Shown in pieces: positions 50,151-59,256 of a DNA stretch of 64,000 nucleotides. This stretch comes from Streptomyces sp. CC0208 (GTDB taxonomy: Bacteria; Actinomycetota; Actinomycetes; Streptomycetales; Streptomycetaceae): assembly GCF_003443735.1 (NCBI RefSeq), contig NZ_CP031969.1:1860001-1924000 (forward strand). The letters run 5' to 3'. Positions within the stretch are counted from its first letter, which is position 1, and every line of letters starts with the position of its first letter. Made by a program: the position numbers and the translations under genes. The notes beneath the pieces were generated by a model, which saw only the letters and a program-made list of their open reading frames with translations, ran no database searches and was not told where the DNA came from.

Positions 50151-50914
50151 GCGCGCCGGACCGCACGCCCGCCACGGCCGTCGTGGTCGGCGGGTCGACC
50201 GGGATCGGGCGCGGCATGGCCGACGCCTGGGCCGCGCAGGGGATCGAGACCCACGTCTTCAGCCGCAGCCGTCCGGCCGGCCCCGACGGCGACCGGCTGG
50301 TATGGCACCGCACCGACCTGCGCGACGCCGAGCAGGCCGCGGAGAGCCTGCGCTCCGGCCTGCCGGACCGCATCGATCTGGTCTGCTACTCCGCCGTCTA
50401 CTTCACCTCCCGGCGCGATCCGTTCACGCGGACGACCGAGGCCGACTGGCTCGACCAGTTCGCCGTCAACGTGCACGGCCTGGCCCGGACCCTGCGGGCC
50501 ACGCTCCCGGCGCTGCGCGAGGCGGCACCGGGGCTGTTCCTGCACGTGTCGTCCGAGGTCGTGTACAACGCGGGCCCGCACCGCTCCGGTTACGCCGCCA
50601 CCAAGGCCGCCGCCGACTCCCTGATCCGGTCGGTCTCGCAGGAGATCGACCCCGCCGAGGTGACGTTCGTCCAGACGCTGCCCGCGGGCATGGTCGACAC
50701 CCCGGGCATCCGCGCCCGGCGGCCCGCCGACTTCGACTACCGCGGCTACATGGCACCGGCCGCCTTCGCGCCGCTGGCCGTGGAGCTCGCCCGCACCCGG
50801 GGCGTCCCGTACGCGGGCGAGGCGCTCGTCGTACACGAGGACGCCACCTGGTCGTCCGTCGCCGAGGATCTGCCCGTTTCCCAGTCGCGTCCCCTCGCGG
50901 ACGTCCGCGCGTAG
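50147..50914 (+). CDS. Short-chain dehydrogenase/reductase
   Basis: 255 residues. AVVVGGSTGIGRGMADAWAA is the NAD(P) loop and SGYAATKAAADSL the catalytic Tyr-x3-Lys, with Ser in LFLHVSSEVVYN. Its ATG overlaps the cyclase stop (ATGA). It probably oxidises or reduces a ring hydroxyl or ketone of the cyclitol. Direction and position on the ring cannot be told. Confidence 0.87.
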   Translation: MSAPDRTPATAVVVGGSTGIGRGMADAWAAQGIETHVFSRSRPAGPDGDRLVWHRTDLRDAEQAAESLRSGLPDRIDLVCYSAVYFTSRRDPFTRTTEADWLDQFAVNVHGLARTLRATLPALREAAPGLFLHVSSEVVYNAGPHRSGYAATKAAADSLIRSVSQEIDPAEVTFVQTLPAGMVDTPGIRARRPADFDYRGYMAPAAFAPLAVELARTRGVPYAGEALVVHEDATWSSVAEDLPVSQSRPLADVRA

Positions 50915-50945
50915 CCGCGGCCGCCCCCTCTGCCTGGAGTACCCC

Positions 50946-51629
50946 TTGCCTCAACTGCACGCCACAGCACTGCTGTTCGACATGGACGGCACCCTCGTGG
51001 ACTCGACCGCCCTGGTCGAGTCCACCTGGGCCGGATTCTGCGAACGGCACCGGCTCGATCTCGCGGAGGTACTGGCCTTCGCCCACGGCCGCCCCACCCG
51101 GGAGACCGTCGGCCACTTCCTCTCCGACCCGAACCTGGCGGCGGCGGAGACCCGGCGCCTCGTCGCCCACGAGGAGTCCGAGACCACGGGCATCACCGAA
51201 GTCCCCGGCGCACGTGCGCTGCTCGCCGCACTGCCCCCGCACACTTGGGGCGTCGTCACCTCCGCGGGTCGCCGGCTCGCGGAGGTCCGAATGGCCGCGG
51301 CCGGGCTCCCGCTGCCCGGAATCCTGGTCAGCGCCGACGAGGTGAGCCGCGGCAAGCCGGACCCCGAGGGCTATCTGAGCGCCGCCGCCCAACTCGGCTG
51401 CCCGCCGCAGGACGCGGTCGTGGTCGAGGACTCCAGCGCGGGGGTGCGGGCCGGACTCGCCGCCTGCGGACGCACGGTGGTCATCGGCGCTCTGGACACG
51501 TACGACGACGTGGCACCGCGCTGGACCGACTTCCGCGGCTTCCGGGTCGAGCCGCCGCGGGCCGGCGTCTCCGGCGTACTGCTGGACGTACCCGAGCCGG
51601 TCGCCGCGGGCCAGGTGGTCGCGCGGTGA
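50946..51629 (+). CDS. HAD-superfamily phosphatase/phosphoglucomutase-like protein
   Basis: 227 residues from TTG 50946 (GGAG upstream). All four HAD motifs are present: LLFDMDGTLVDS, WGVVTSAGRR, SRGKPDPEGY and VVVEDSSAGV. The helical cap matches the sugar-phosphatase/beta-phosphoglucomutase group. In this operon it may remove phosphate from a cyclitol 7-phosphate, or move it. It overlaps the kinase gene by GTGA. Confidence 0.87.
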   Translation: MPQLHATALLFDMDGTLVDSTALVESTWAGFCERHRLDLAEVLAFAHGRPTRETVGHFLSDPNLAAAETRRLVAHEESETTGITEVPGARALLAALPPHTWGVVTSAGRRLAEVRMAAAGLPLPGILVSADEVSRGKPDPEGYLSAAAQLGCPPQDAVVVEDSSAGVRAGLAACGRTVVIGALDTYDDVAPRWTDFRGFRVEPPRAGVSGVLLDVPEPVAAGQVVAR

Positions 51630-52684
51630 GGAGCAGCGCCACTCCCGCCGTAGCGCCCCCGGCGTCCGCGAGCGGCCCGGCCTCACCCACCCCGGCGTCC
51701 CCCGCGCCCCCCGTCTTCGCCGCGGACATCGGCGGTACGTGGGTGCGTATGCGCACCGGTGGGCCGGAGGAAGCGGTGGAGCGGGTTCCGTCGCCCAGCC
51801 GGCTGCGTCACCCGGAGCGTTCCGTCCCCCGGTTGCGGGCGGAGCTCGTCGGCCTGCTGGGCGACCGGGTGCCGGCCGGGGCCCGAGCCGCGCTGTCCTT
51901 CGGCGCGGCCATCGACCACCTGACCGGCACGGTGTACGGGTCGGCCCCGCTGTGGGGCGAGGAGACCGCCCCGTACGACGTGGCCGCCGAGCTGCGACGC
52001 CGTAGGCCCGATGTCACCTGGCACCTCGTCAACGACGTCACCGCCGCGCTGCTGGACTTCGCCGCCGTGCACGCCCGGCCGGGCGTGCGGCGCGTGGCCT
52101 ATCTGACCGTCAGCAGCGGCATCGCGCTGCGCACGGCGGATCTGGAACAGCGCCGGATCCCGGTCGACGACATGGGCCTGCAGGGCGAGGTGGGCCACCT
52201 CCCGGTCACGCTCACCCGCCCCGGCTCGGACGTCCTGACGGGCCTGCCCTGCGAGTGCGGCGCGCGGGATCACCTCGCCTCGGTCGCCTCCGGCCCGGGC
52301 CTCGCGCGGACGGCGGAACGGCTCGGGCTGGCCCGGCCCGCGCAGGTCGCCGACTGGCTCCCCGGCGCCCTCGCCGCCGGCGAACCCGGCGCCCGGCGGC
52401 TGCTGGAGCTGTGCGCCGCCCCGGTCGCCGAACTGCTGCGCACCATGTGGTGCCTCGATCCGCACCTCGACCTGATCGGGATCGGCGGTGGGGTCGCCGA
52501 GGGGCTCGCCGGGCCCTACGCGGCCGAGATCCGCCGCCTGCTCGCCACCGCCACGTCCTACGCCGACCGGGGCCGCGACGACAGCTGGCTCGACGAGCGG
52601 CTCGTGTTCTGCGCACCCGGACAGGTCGACCCGCTGCGCGGCGCGCAGCGGGTCGCGGACTGGCGCCACGGGATCACACGGTGA
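51626..52684 (+). CDS. ROK-type sugar/cyclitol kinase
   Basis: 352 residues from GTG 51626. After a Pro/Ala-rich lead, FAADIGGTWVRM is the ATP phosphate loop and HLVNDVTAALLDF holds the catalytic Asp. The ROK zinc motif is only partly kept: GEVGHLPV and PCECGARDH retain His and two Cys, but the final Cys pair is missing. Related kinases AcbM and ValC phosphorylate C7 cyclitols in acarbose and validamycin synthesis, so a cyclitol kinase role is likely here. Confidence 0.83.
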   Translation: MRSSATPAVAPPASASGPASPTPASPAPPVFAADIGGTWVRMRTGGPEEAVERVPSPSRLRHPERSVPRLRAELVGLLGDRVPAGARAALSFGAAIDHLTGTVYGSAPLWGEETAPYDVAAELRRRRPDVTWHLVNDVTAALLDFAAVHARPGVRRVAYLTVSSGIALRTADLEQRRIPVDDMGLQGEVGHLPVTLTRPGSDVLTGLPCECGARDHLASVASGPGLARTAERLGLARPAQVADWLPGALAAGEPGARRLLELCAAPVAELLRTMWCLDPHLDLIGIGGGVAEGLAGPYAAEIRRLLATATSYADRGRDDSWLDERLVFCAPGQVDPLRGAQRVADWRHGITR

Positions 52685-53769
52685 GCGCCGCGACCCACCG
52701 TGCCCTCGTACGCCGGCCGCCCGACGGATCCGGCCGCACCCTCGTCGAGGTGGCCGAGGTGCCCCTGCCGCGACTCGAACCGGGCGACGCCCTGCTCGCA
52801 CCGGCGACCGTGGGCATCTGCGGCACCGACTGGCAGATCCTGCGCGGCCTGCGCGACGACCCCACCCCGGTCCTCGGCCACGAAGGTGTCGCGTACGTGG
52901 TCGAACCCGGGGATTCGGGCCTGGCGGAGGGCACGGCGGTCACCGTGAACCCCACGCACCCGCACGACCCGTCCTTCCTCCTCGGCCACAACCTCCCCGG
53001 CCTGTGGGCGGAACGCACCCGCATCCCGGCCACGGCCGTGCGCGCCGGCCTGGTCGTCCCGGTGCCCGAGGACGCGGCGCGGCCTCGGGTGGCCGCCCTC
53101 GCGGAACCGCTCGCCTCGGCGCTGTACGGGATGCGGATCGCGCGCCACGCGGTGCGGCCCGCCGCCCTGGTCGTCTGGGGCGACGGCATCGTGGGACGGC
53201 TCGCGCGCGATCTCTGGCGGACCGAACTCCCGGGGCTGCACTGCCTCCTCGTGGGGCACGGCCCCGACGCCACCGACCCGGCCGACCCGGAGTTGCCGGG
53301 GCTGCTGGCCGCTCTCCCCTCGCCGGTCGTCGCGGTGATCACCACACCGCGTACCGGCACCCGGGAGGCGCTCACGGCGCTGGACCGGCAGGTGCCGGGC
53401 ACGCTCCTGGTCGACGTCCACGCCGGCCTCGAGCCGGGGCCGCTCCCGCTGACCGCCGGTGACATCGACGTCGCCGCGATCCGCGCCGCCAACTGCGGAG
53501 GCACCCCCTGGCCACCGCGCGTCGAGGAGTTCCAGCGGCCGCACGGCCGGCTCCTGCTCTGCGGTCACCGCGGAGTCGGCGACGGCCATCTGCGGCACGC
53601 CGTCGACCTGTTGCGCACCACTGCGGACCTCGGTGAGCGCGTGCTGACCCACCGGGTCGGACCGGAGGAGGCCGCCGACCTCGTCAACACCGTGCTCGTC
53701 TCGGGCACACGCGAGGCCACCGGGCACCGCGTCCTCAAGACGGCGATCGACATGGGGGGCCGCCCATGA
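52681..53769 (+). CDS. MDR-family alcohol dehydrogenase lacking structural zinc
   Basis: 362 residues from GTG 52681, overlapping the kinase stop. The catalytic zinc site is suggested by GICGTDWQILRG and VLGHEGVAYVV. The four-cysteine structural zinc lobe is absent, replaced by NPTHPHDPSFLLGHNLPGLW. The cofactor loop (VWGDGIVGRLARDLW) is a variant GxGxxG. It resembles diverged threonine- or sorbitol-dehydrogenase-like enzymes and probably oxidises a cyclitol hydroxyl. Confidence 0.78.
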   Translation: MSAATHRALVRRPPDGSGRTLVEVAEVPLPRLEPGDALLAPATVGICGTDWQILRGLRDDPTPVLGHEGVAYVVEPGDSGLAEGTAVTVNPTHPHDPSFLLGHNLPGLWAERTRIPATAVRAGLVVPVPEDAARPRVAALAEPLASALYGMRIARHAVRPAALVVWGDGIVGRLARDLWRTELPGLHCLLVGHGPDATDPADPELPGLLAALPSPVVAVITTPRTGTREALTALDRQVPGTLLVDVHAGLEPGPLPLTAGDIDVAAIRAANCGGTPWPPRVEEFQRPHGRLLLCGHRGVGDGHLRHAVDLLRTTADLGERVLTHRVGPEEAADLVNTVLVSGTREATGHRVLKTAIDMGGRP

Positions 53770-54617
53770 CCGGAGCACCCGCGGCCACGGCGTCGAGCAC
53801 AGCCACGAACGCACCCATGCGTCCCGCCCCGGCCGTCGCCGCCCCGCAGTGGCGGATCGACACCGACCGCCGGGCGGCGGCGCGCACCGCGCTCGCGGCG
53901 GGAGCCGACCAGCTGCACCTGGACTACGGCGGCGCCCACCGCGGCCCACCGCTGAGCGACCCCGTCGCTTGGCGGGCGGCCGAGGCCGTCACACGACGGC
54001 TCCCGGTGCCCGTGCTCGCCGTGAACCACCTCAACGACATCGGCCTCGCACACGAGCGGGGCGTACCCAACCCCGCCGCGGTGGAGCTCCTGCGGCACGC
54101 CCTGGACTGCGCCCTGCGCCTGGGAGTCGCCGTGCTCCATGTGCCCGGATTCCGGCGCAGCCTGCCGCACGGCGCGGGCATCCGGGCCGGCACGGTGGAG
54201 GCGCTGCGCGGGGTGTGCGCTCAGCTCACCGGGACGGACCTGCTGGTCGCCTACGAGTCCCCGCTGGGCGCGCGGGAGTCGCTCGCGCTGGCCCGTGCGG
54301 TGGACCATCCGGCCCTGCGCCTGGTCCTGGACACCGGCAACCTGTGCGACGCTGGCCTGCGGCCGCTCGCCTTCGCCGAAGCGGTCGCGGCAGCCGGACT
54401 GCTGCTGCCGGACGTCCACGTCAAGGACGGTTCCGGTACGACGGCGCCCTCGGCCGGTGACCTCCCGGCCCTGCTCAGGACGTCCGGCGCCCGCTCGGTG
54501 CTCGTCGAGAACGACTACCGGCACACCCCCGCCCGCCTGCGCGAGGACATCGCCCTGTGCCGCCGTGCGGCGGCCCCCCGCCCTCCCGAGAAAGCCCCCT
54601 TCAAGGACGCGCCATGA
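53766..54617 (+). CDS. Sugar-phosphate isomerase/epimerase-like TIM-barrel protein
   Basis: 283 residues of the AP_endonuclease_2/xylose-isomerase-like barrel family. Metal-binding residues appear in LVAYESPLG, LRLVLDTGNLCDAG, PDVHVKDGS and VLVENDYRH. It could epimerise or isomerise a cyclitol ketone, taking the place of the VOC-type epimerase found in validamycin-like pathways. Its ATG overlaps the preceding stop, and it overlaps the next dehydrogenase gene by ATGA. The N-terminal 25 residues are Ala/Pro-rich. Confidence 0.8.
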   Translation: MTGAPAATASSTATNAPMRPAPAVAAPQWRIDTDRRAAARTALAAGADQLHLDYGGAHRGPPLSDPVAWRAAEAVTRRLPVPVLAVNHLNDIGLAHERGVPNPAAVELLRHALDCALRLGVAVLHVPGFRRSLPHGAGIRAGTVEALRGVCAQLTGTDLLVAYESPLGARESLALARAVDHPALRLVLDTGNLCDAGLRPLAFAEAVAAAGLLLPDVHVKDGSGTTAPSAGDLPALLRTSGARSVLVENDYRHTPARLREDIALCRRAAAPRPPEKAPFKDAP

Positions 54618-55651
54618 AAGTCATCCAGCTCACCGCCCCCCGCACGCTGTCGGTCACCGAGAGCGCACCGCCCGAGCCCGGACCCGGCGAAGTCCTCGTC
54701 CGGGTGGGGCTGCTCGGCCTGTGCGGCACCGACCTCGGCTTCTTCGACGGCAGCAGCAACTACCTGCGCGACGGGCTGAAGAGCTACCCGTTCGTCCTCG
54801 GCCACGAATGGATCGGCACCGTCGTCGGGGCCGGTCCCGGGACCGGCCCCGACCTGCTCGGCCGGCGGGTGTCGGGCCACAACTTCCGTGTCTGCGGCCG
54901 GTGCGCGCACTGCCGGGCCGGACGTATCCGGTCCTGCCCCGAGCGCAGCGAGATCGGCGTGCTGGGCACCCGGCCGGGCGCCGGGGCGCAGCTGATCACC
55001 GTCCCGGTGGACACCCTCACCCGGATCCCCGACGGCCTGTCCGCCGCGGCCGGCGCCCTGCTGGAGCCGACCGCCGCCGCGGCGCACGCCGTGGACCGGC
55101 TCACGGTGACCGCGTCCGACCGGGTGGCGGTGCTGGGCGCCGGCACCCTCGGGCTCGCCGCGGCGCAGATCACCCGGGCGATCGGCGCGGACACCCTCGT
55201 CCTCGACCCGCAGCCCGCGGCCCGTGCGCTCGCCGCCGAGCTGGGCCTGCGCGCCCAGGACGCCCCCGGAGCGTCCGACGAGGAGGCGTACGACGCGGTG
55301 ATCGAGGCGTCCGGCAGCGCGGCAGGCGTCCGCGCCGCCGTCCGACTGGTCGCGGCCGGCGGCCGCATCGCCCAGCTGGGCACGCCCCATCACACCGTCG
55401 ACGGCTTCGACGCGGCGGCACTGGTGATCCGGGACGTGACCCTGCACGGCGTGCTGTCCGGCATCGGCTACTGGGACCGGCTCGTCGGCCTCGTCGAGTC
55501 CGGGGCGGTGAACCTCGACGCCCTCGTCGACCGGGTCTTCCCGCTGGAGGAGCTGGACGCCGCCTTCGCCCACCTCGCGGACGGCGGCCGGGACCGCCCC
55601 AAGGTCCTCGTCCGGATCGACCCGGCGCTCGCCGCCGCCGACCGGGCATGA
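54614..55651 (+). CDS. Zinc-dependent MDR alcohol dehydrogenase
   Basis: 345 residues. Catalytic zinc motifs GLCGTDLGFFDG and LGHEWIGTVV and the structural zinc lobe CGRCAHCRAGRIRSC are complete. The NAD loop is VAVLGAGTLGLAAAQI. It looks like a sorbitol/threonine dehydrogenase relative. It is the second MDR enzyme in the operon and, unlike the first, has both zinc sites. It overlaps its neighbours by ATGA on both sides. Confidence 0.88.
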   Translation: MKVIQLTAPRTLSVTESAPPEPGPGEVLVRVGLLGLCGTDLGFFDGSSNYLRDGLKSYPFVLGHEWIGTVVGAGPGTGPDLLGRRVSGHNFRVCGRCAHCRAGRIRSCPERSEIGVLGTRPGAGAQLITVPVDTLTRIPDGLSAAAGALLEPTAAAAHAVDRLTVTASDRVAVLGAGTLGLAAAQITRAIGADTLVLDPQPAARALAAELGLRAQDAPGASDEEAYDAVIEASGSAAGVRAAVRLVAAGGRIAQLGTPHHTVDGFDAAALVIRDVTLHGVLSGIGYWDRLVGLVESGAVNLDALVDRVFPLEELDAAFAHLADGGRDRPKVLVRIDPALAAADRA

Positions 55652-56982
55652 GCGGCGGGGCAGGGGCCCGCGACCGTACCGACGGGACAAGGGCCCCCGA
55701 CCGTATCGACGCGTCGGCCGCCGTGCGGCTGGCCGTCCTCGCGAGCGCCACGTTCGTCTATGTGACCTTCGAGGTCTTCCCGGTCGGGCTCCTCCAGGAC
55801 ATCGCCCGCGATCTCGACGTCCCGGCCGGCCGGGTGGGGCTGCTCATCAGCGGTTACGCCGTGGTCGCCGCCGTCGTCACGGTGCCGACGGTCGCGCTGG
55901 CCTCCCGCGTCTCGCGCGGTACCGCCCTGGTGGTCTCCCTCCTCGTCCTCGTGGTCGCCGAGGTGCTCGCCGGGTTCGCCACGAGCTTCGCGATGATGGT
56001 GGTCAGCCGGGTGGCCGCGGCCCTGACGCACGGTGTGCTCTGGTCGCTGATCGCCCCGGCCGCGGCGACGCTGGTACCGCGGCACCGTGTGGGCACCGCG
56101 ACCGCGGCCGTGTTCGGCGGTTCCACCCTGGCCGCGATCGCCGGCAGTCCGGGGACGACTCTCATCGGCGAGCTGATCGGCTGGCGGGCCACGGCCCTGG
56201 TGCTGGCGGCGGCCACCGTGGCCGTGACTGTCGGGCTGGTGTGGGCCCTCGGGCTGTACGGCCCCACCCGGCCGGCGGCGGCCGGGACGCCGGGGACGGA
56301 CGCGGCGACCGGGGATCCGGACGGCACGGCCGGCGCCGGGCGGCGGGGGGCGCACTGGCCCCGCGTCCTGACGCTGTGTGCCGTGGCGGTCGTACTGATC
56401 AGCGCGCACTTCCTGAGCTACACCTACTTCGCCGTCCTCGTCACCGAGGTCACCGGCAGCTCCGCTGCGACGGTGGGGCTGCTGGCGGTCTTCGGCTGCG
56501 CGGGGGCCGTGGGCACCTGGCTGGTGGGCCGGTACAACGACACGGCCCCCCGGCGGACGGCGTCCGTGACCATCACGGTGTTCGCCGTGGGCGTCGGGCT
56601 GCTGGCGGTCGCGTCGGTGCTGGACGGCGGTGCCCTGGCGCGCGGCACGGCGGCCGCTGTCGCCGTCGCCCTGTGGGGCGGCGCGTTCGCCGCGGCCGGA
56701 CCGGTCTTCCAGACGGGCGTGATGCGCCTGGCAGGCCAGGAGGCCGACCGCGCCTCCTCCGTCTATGTCACCGGCTTCCAGATCGGGATCGCGAGCGGCT
56801 CGGCCCTGGGTGCCGCGCTGCTCGGCCGGTCGGCGTTGTGGCTGCCGGTCACCTCGACGGTGCTGGTGGCGCTCGTGCTGCTGGTCGTCCTGGTGCGGCG
56901 CCCGGTGCCGACGGCCGAAGTGCCCGCCAAGCAGGACGACAAGGACGCCCCGGACGACCAGCACGCCGAGGTGCGCCTTTAG
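55648..56982 (+). CDS. MFS transporter (probable cyclitol exporter 1)
   Basis: 444 residues with about 12 membrane helices, beginning VRLAVLASATFVYVTFEVFP after a hydrophilic 25-residue start. FEVFPVGLLQDIARDLDVPA is typical of the AraJ/drug-efflux (DHA1) group. A Gly/Asp-rich cytoplasmic loop near residue 215 links the halves. It overlaps the dehydrogenase gene and closes the operon, so it is probably the exporter or self-resistance pump for the cyclitol product. Confidence 0.87.
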   Translation: MSGGAGARDRTDGTRAPDRIDASAAVRLAVLASATFVYVTFEVFPVGLLQDIARDLDVPAGRVGLLISGYAVVAAVVTVPTVALASRVSRGTALVVSLLVLVVAEVLAGFATSFAMMVVSRVAAALTHGVLWSLIAPAAATLVPRHRVGTATAAVFGGSTLAAIAGSPGTTLIGELIGWRATALVLAAATVAVTVGLVWALGLYGPTRPAAAGTPGTDAATGDPDGTAGAGRRGAHWPRVLTLCAVAVVLISAHFLSYTYFAVLVTEVTGSSAATVGLLAVFGCAGAVGTWLVGRYNDTAPRRTASVTITVFAVGVGLLAVASVLDGGALARGTAAAVAVALWGGAFAAAGPVFQTGVMRLAGQEADRASSVYVTGFQIGIASGSALGAALLGRSALWLPVTSTVLVALVLLVVLVRRPVPTAEVPAKQDDKDAPDDQHAEVRL

Positions 56983-57079
56983 AAGTCGGTGTGCAAATTT
57001 AAAACCCGAGATGCTTATATAGTGGCACCAACGCTTCTGGCGACGCCCTCCGTTCCCCCCACCCGTGAAAGGCAATGAG
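56983..57079 (+). promoter_or_regulatory. AT-rich promoter-like region before the alpha/beta hydrolase gene
   Basis: A 97-base gap with AAATTTAAAA near 56995-57004 and TATAGT at 57018-57023 as possible -10 box. AT content is high for this genome, which suggests a new promoter for the hydrolase. No good -35 match was found. Confidence 0.4.
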
Positions 57080-57856
57080 ATGCCCCATACGACCGTCGAC
57101 AGCGCGACCGTGCACTACCGCACCGAGGGGCAGGGCCCCGGCCTGCTCCTGGTGCACGGCACCGGCGCCACCGGTGACGCCAACTACGGTCATCTGCTGG
57201 AGGAGTTCACGGACCACCGCACGGTGATCCTCCCCGACTACGCCGGCAGTGGCGGCACCACCGACGACGGCAGCCCGCTCACGCTGGAGCAGCTCGCGGA
57301 CCAGGTGCTCGGTGCCGCCGACGCGGCCACGGACGAGCCCGTCGACATCGTCGGGTTCTCCCTCGGCGCGCTCGTCGCCGTCATGGCCGCGGCCCGGCGT
57401 CCCGAGCGGGTGCGCCGACTGGTGCTGGTGGCCGGCTGGGCCCGCAACGACGACCTGCGCAAGCGTCTCGGGTTCACCCTCTGGCGCCGGCTGGCCGACG
57501 TCGACCCGGAGCTCTACTCGCACTACATCAGCCTGCTGCTCTTCACCCCGGGCTTCCTGGCGACCCTGGACGAGAACACGTTCCACGAGGCCGTGGGCGG
57601 CGCCGCGGTCGAGGAGGGCACTCTGCGCCAGATCGAACTCGGCCTGGAGGCGGACATCCGCGAGCTCCTGCCGAAGATCGGCGTCCCCACCCTGGTCGTC
57701 GGCTGCCTCCACGACCAGCTGGTCCCCGTCGAGCACTCCCGGGAACTGCACGAGTCGATCCCCGGAAGCACCTACCTGGAGATCGAGAGCGGCCACCTGG
57801 TGCCGGCCGAGGCGCCGGACAAGCTGGTGGACGCCATCCGGACCTTCCTGAACTGA
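57080..57856 (+). CDS. Alpha/beta hydrolase
   Basis: 258 residues from ATG 57080 (AAAGG upstream; a GTG five codons earlier is possible). The fold starts LLLVHGTGATGDANYGHLL, the nucleophile elbow is VGFSLGALVAV (Ser near 95), with acid in VGCLHDQLVPVEHS and the His in ESGHLVPAEAP. It resembles esterases and haloperoxidase-like hydrolases. In this locus it could remove or transfer an acyl group, opposite to the two membrane acyltransferases. A terminator-like hairpin follows. Confidence 0.86.
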   Translation: MPHTTVDSATVHYRTEGQGPGLLLVHGTGATGDANYGHLLEEFTDHRTVILPDYAGSGGTTDDGSPLTLEQLADQVLGAADAATDEPVDIVGFSLGALVAVMAAARRPERVRRLVLVAGWARNDDLRKRLGFTLWRRLADVDPELYSHYISLLLFTPGFLATLDENTFHEAVGGAAVEEGTLRQIELGLEADIRELLPKIGVPTLVVGCLHDQLVPVEHSRELHESIPGSTYLEIESGHLVPAEAPDKLVDAIRTFLN

Positions 57857-57880
57857 CCTCTCTCCGGCACGCAACCGAGG

Positions 57881-57912
57881 CGGGCGACCGGACACCGGCG
57901 TCCGGCCGCCCG
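57881..57912 (+). terminator. Hairpin terminator after the alpha/beta hydrolase gene
   Basis: CGGGCGACCGGAC pairs with GTCCGGCCGCCCG over 13 positions with one mismatch and a 6-base loop, 24 bases after the stop. The hydrolase may thus form its own transcript. Confidence 0.65.
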
Positions 57913-57913
57913 T

Positions 57914-57952
57914 CTGCCCGCTCGCGCGCCCGCGCGCCTGCCCGCTCGCGCG
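57914..57952. repeat. 15-bp direct repeat
   Basis: CTGCCCGCTCGCGCG occurs at 57914-57928 and again at 57938-57952, right after the terminator hairpin and before the acyltransferase start. No function is assigned. Confidence 0.6.
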
Positions 57953-57985
57953 ACTCATCGAGCCCCAGAGGAATGAAGCCTGCCC

Positions 57986-59197
57986 ATGGCCATGCAAGAG
58001 ACCTCACCGTCCGAGCTCATACGCCCGTCCGCCACCACGCCCGACGGCGCCATCACGTCCGGCGGCGCGGCACCACGCCCCGGCGTCGTCCGGCTGCCCT
58101 CCCTCACGGGGATGCGGTTCCCGGCGGCGCTCCTGGTCTTCCTGTTCCACGTCTCCCTGCCCGCCGGCTGGCTCATGCCCGGCGACGCCAACTCCACCCT
58201 CTTCGCACGGCTGGTCGAACAGGCCGGCGGTGTCGGCGTCACCTTCTTCTTCGTCCTCAGCGGCTTCGTCCTCACCTGGTCCGCCCGTGAGGGGGACCCG
58301 ACCAGGTCGTTCTGGCGCCGCCGGTACGTCAAGATCGTGCCGAACTACCTTGTCGCCTGGGCGCTCGCGATGGTCCTGATCGCGGCCGGTACCGCCGCCT
58401 GGCGCTCGGGCGTCACCTTCTTCATGCTGCAGTCCTGGGTGCCGGACTACGACACCAACTTCAGTGTGAACGCGCCCGGTTGGTCGCTGTCCACCGAGGT
58501 CTTCTTCTACCTGTGCTTCCCGCTGCTGTTCGCCGGGGTCCGGCGGATCGCGCCGCGGCGGCTGAAGTTCTGGATCGCGGGCGTGATCGCCGCGGTCGCC
58601 GTCACACCCTGGCTGGCCACCACCTTCGTCCCCGCGGGCGACGTCTACATGTCGAACGAGCCCGGTGTCTCCGGCCTCCACCTCTGGTTCGCCTACGTCT
58701 TCCCGCCCGCCCGGCTCCTCGACTTCCTGCTCGGCATCCTGGTCGCCCGCGCCGTCATGCTGGGCCGGTGGCGTGACATCGGCCTCGTCCCGGCCGGCCT
58801 GCTGCTCGTGGCGAGCTATGTGATCGCCGAACTCCCGGGCGTGCCCTACCTGTTCGCGCAGCGGGCCGTCTGCCTCGTGCCGTGCGCCCTGCTGATCGCG
58901 GCCGGTGCGCTCGCGGACGCGTCCGGCCGGCCGACCCTCTTCCGCAACCGCGCGATGGTCTGGCTCGGCGAAGTCTCCTTCGCCTTCTACCTGCTGCACT
59001 TCATCGTGCTCTTCAAGACACGCGAGCTGCTCGGCGCCCGCTTCGACTCCGTCCCGACGGTGATCGCGCTGGCCGTCGCCGAGTGCGCGCTGGCGGTCCT
59101 GGCCTCCTGGGCGATGTACGCCTGGATCGAGAAGCCGCTGGTACGGCGCTGGTCCCGCACCCGGCCCAAGGCCCCCGACGCCGCCACCGTCGCCTGA
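57986..59197 (+). CDS. Membrane acyltransferase (acyltransferase_3 family), copy 1
   Basis: 403 residues, about ten membrane helices. LPSLTGMRFPAALLVFLFHV carries the early His of the family, FFFVLSGFVLTWSAREGD the conserved SGF, and VNAPGWSLSTEVFFYLCFP the WSLSxE motif. A second ATG two codons on is equally possible. These enzymes acylate sugars, macrolides or cell-surface glycans. It is closely similar to the protein encoded at 60439, with an MFS gene between them, pointing to duplication. Confidence 0.9.
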   Translation: MAMQETSPSELIRPSATTPDGAITSGGAAPRPGVVRLPSLTGMRFPAALLVFLFHVSLPAGWLMPGDANSTLFARLVEQAGGVGVTFFFVLSGFVLTWSAREGDPTRSFWRRRYVKIVPNYLVAWALAMVLIAAGTAAWRSGVTFFMLQSWVPDYDTNFSVNAPGWSLSTEVFFYLCFPLLFAGVRRIAPRRLKFWIAGVIAAVAVTPWLATTFVPAGDVYMSNEPGVSGLHLWFAYVFPPARLLDFLLGILVARAVMLGRWRDIGLVPAGLLLVASYVIAELPGVPYLFAQRAVCLVPCALLIAAGALADASGRPTLFRNRAMVWLGEVSFAFYLLHFIVLFKTRELLGARFDSVPTVIALAVAECALAVLASWAMYAWIEKPLVRRWSRTRPKAPDAATVA

Positions 59198-59256
59198 TTC
59201 CCGCCAGCACCGCCTGATTCCCCGTCACCGCCCCGCACGACCGAAGGTGCATACCC

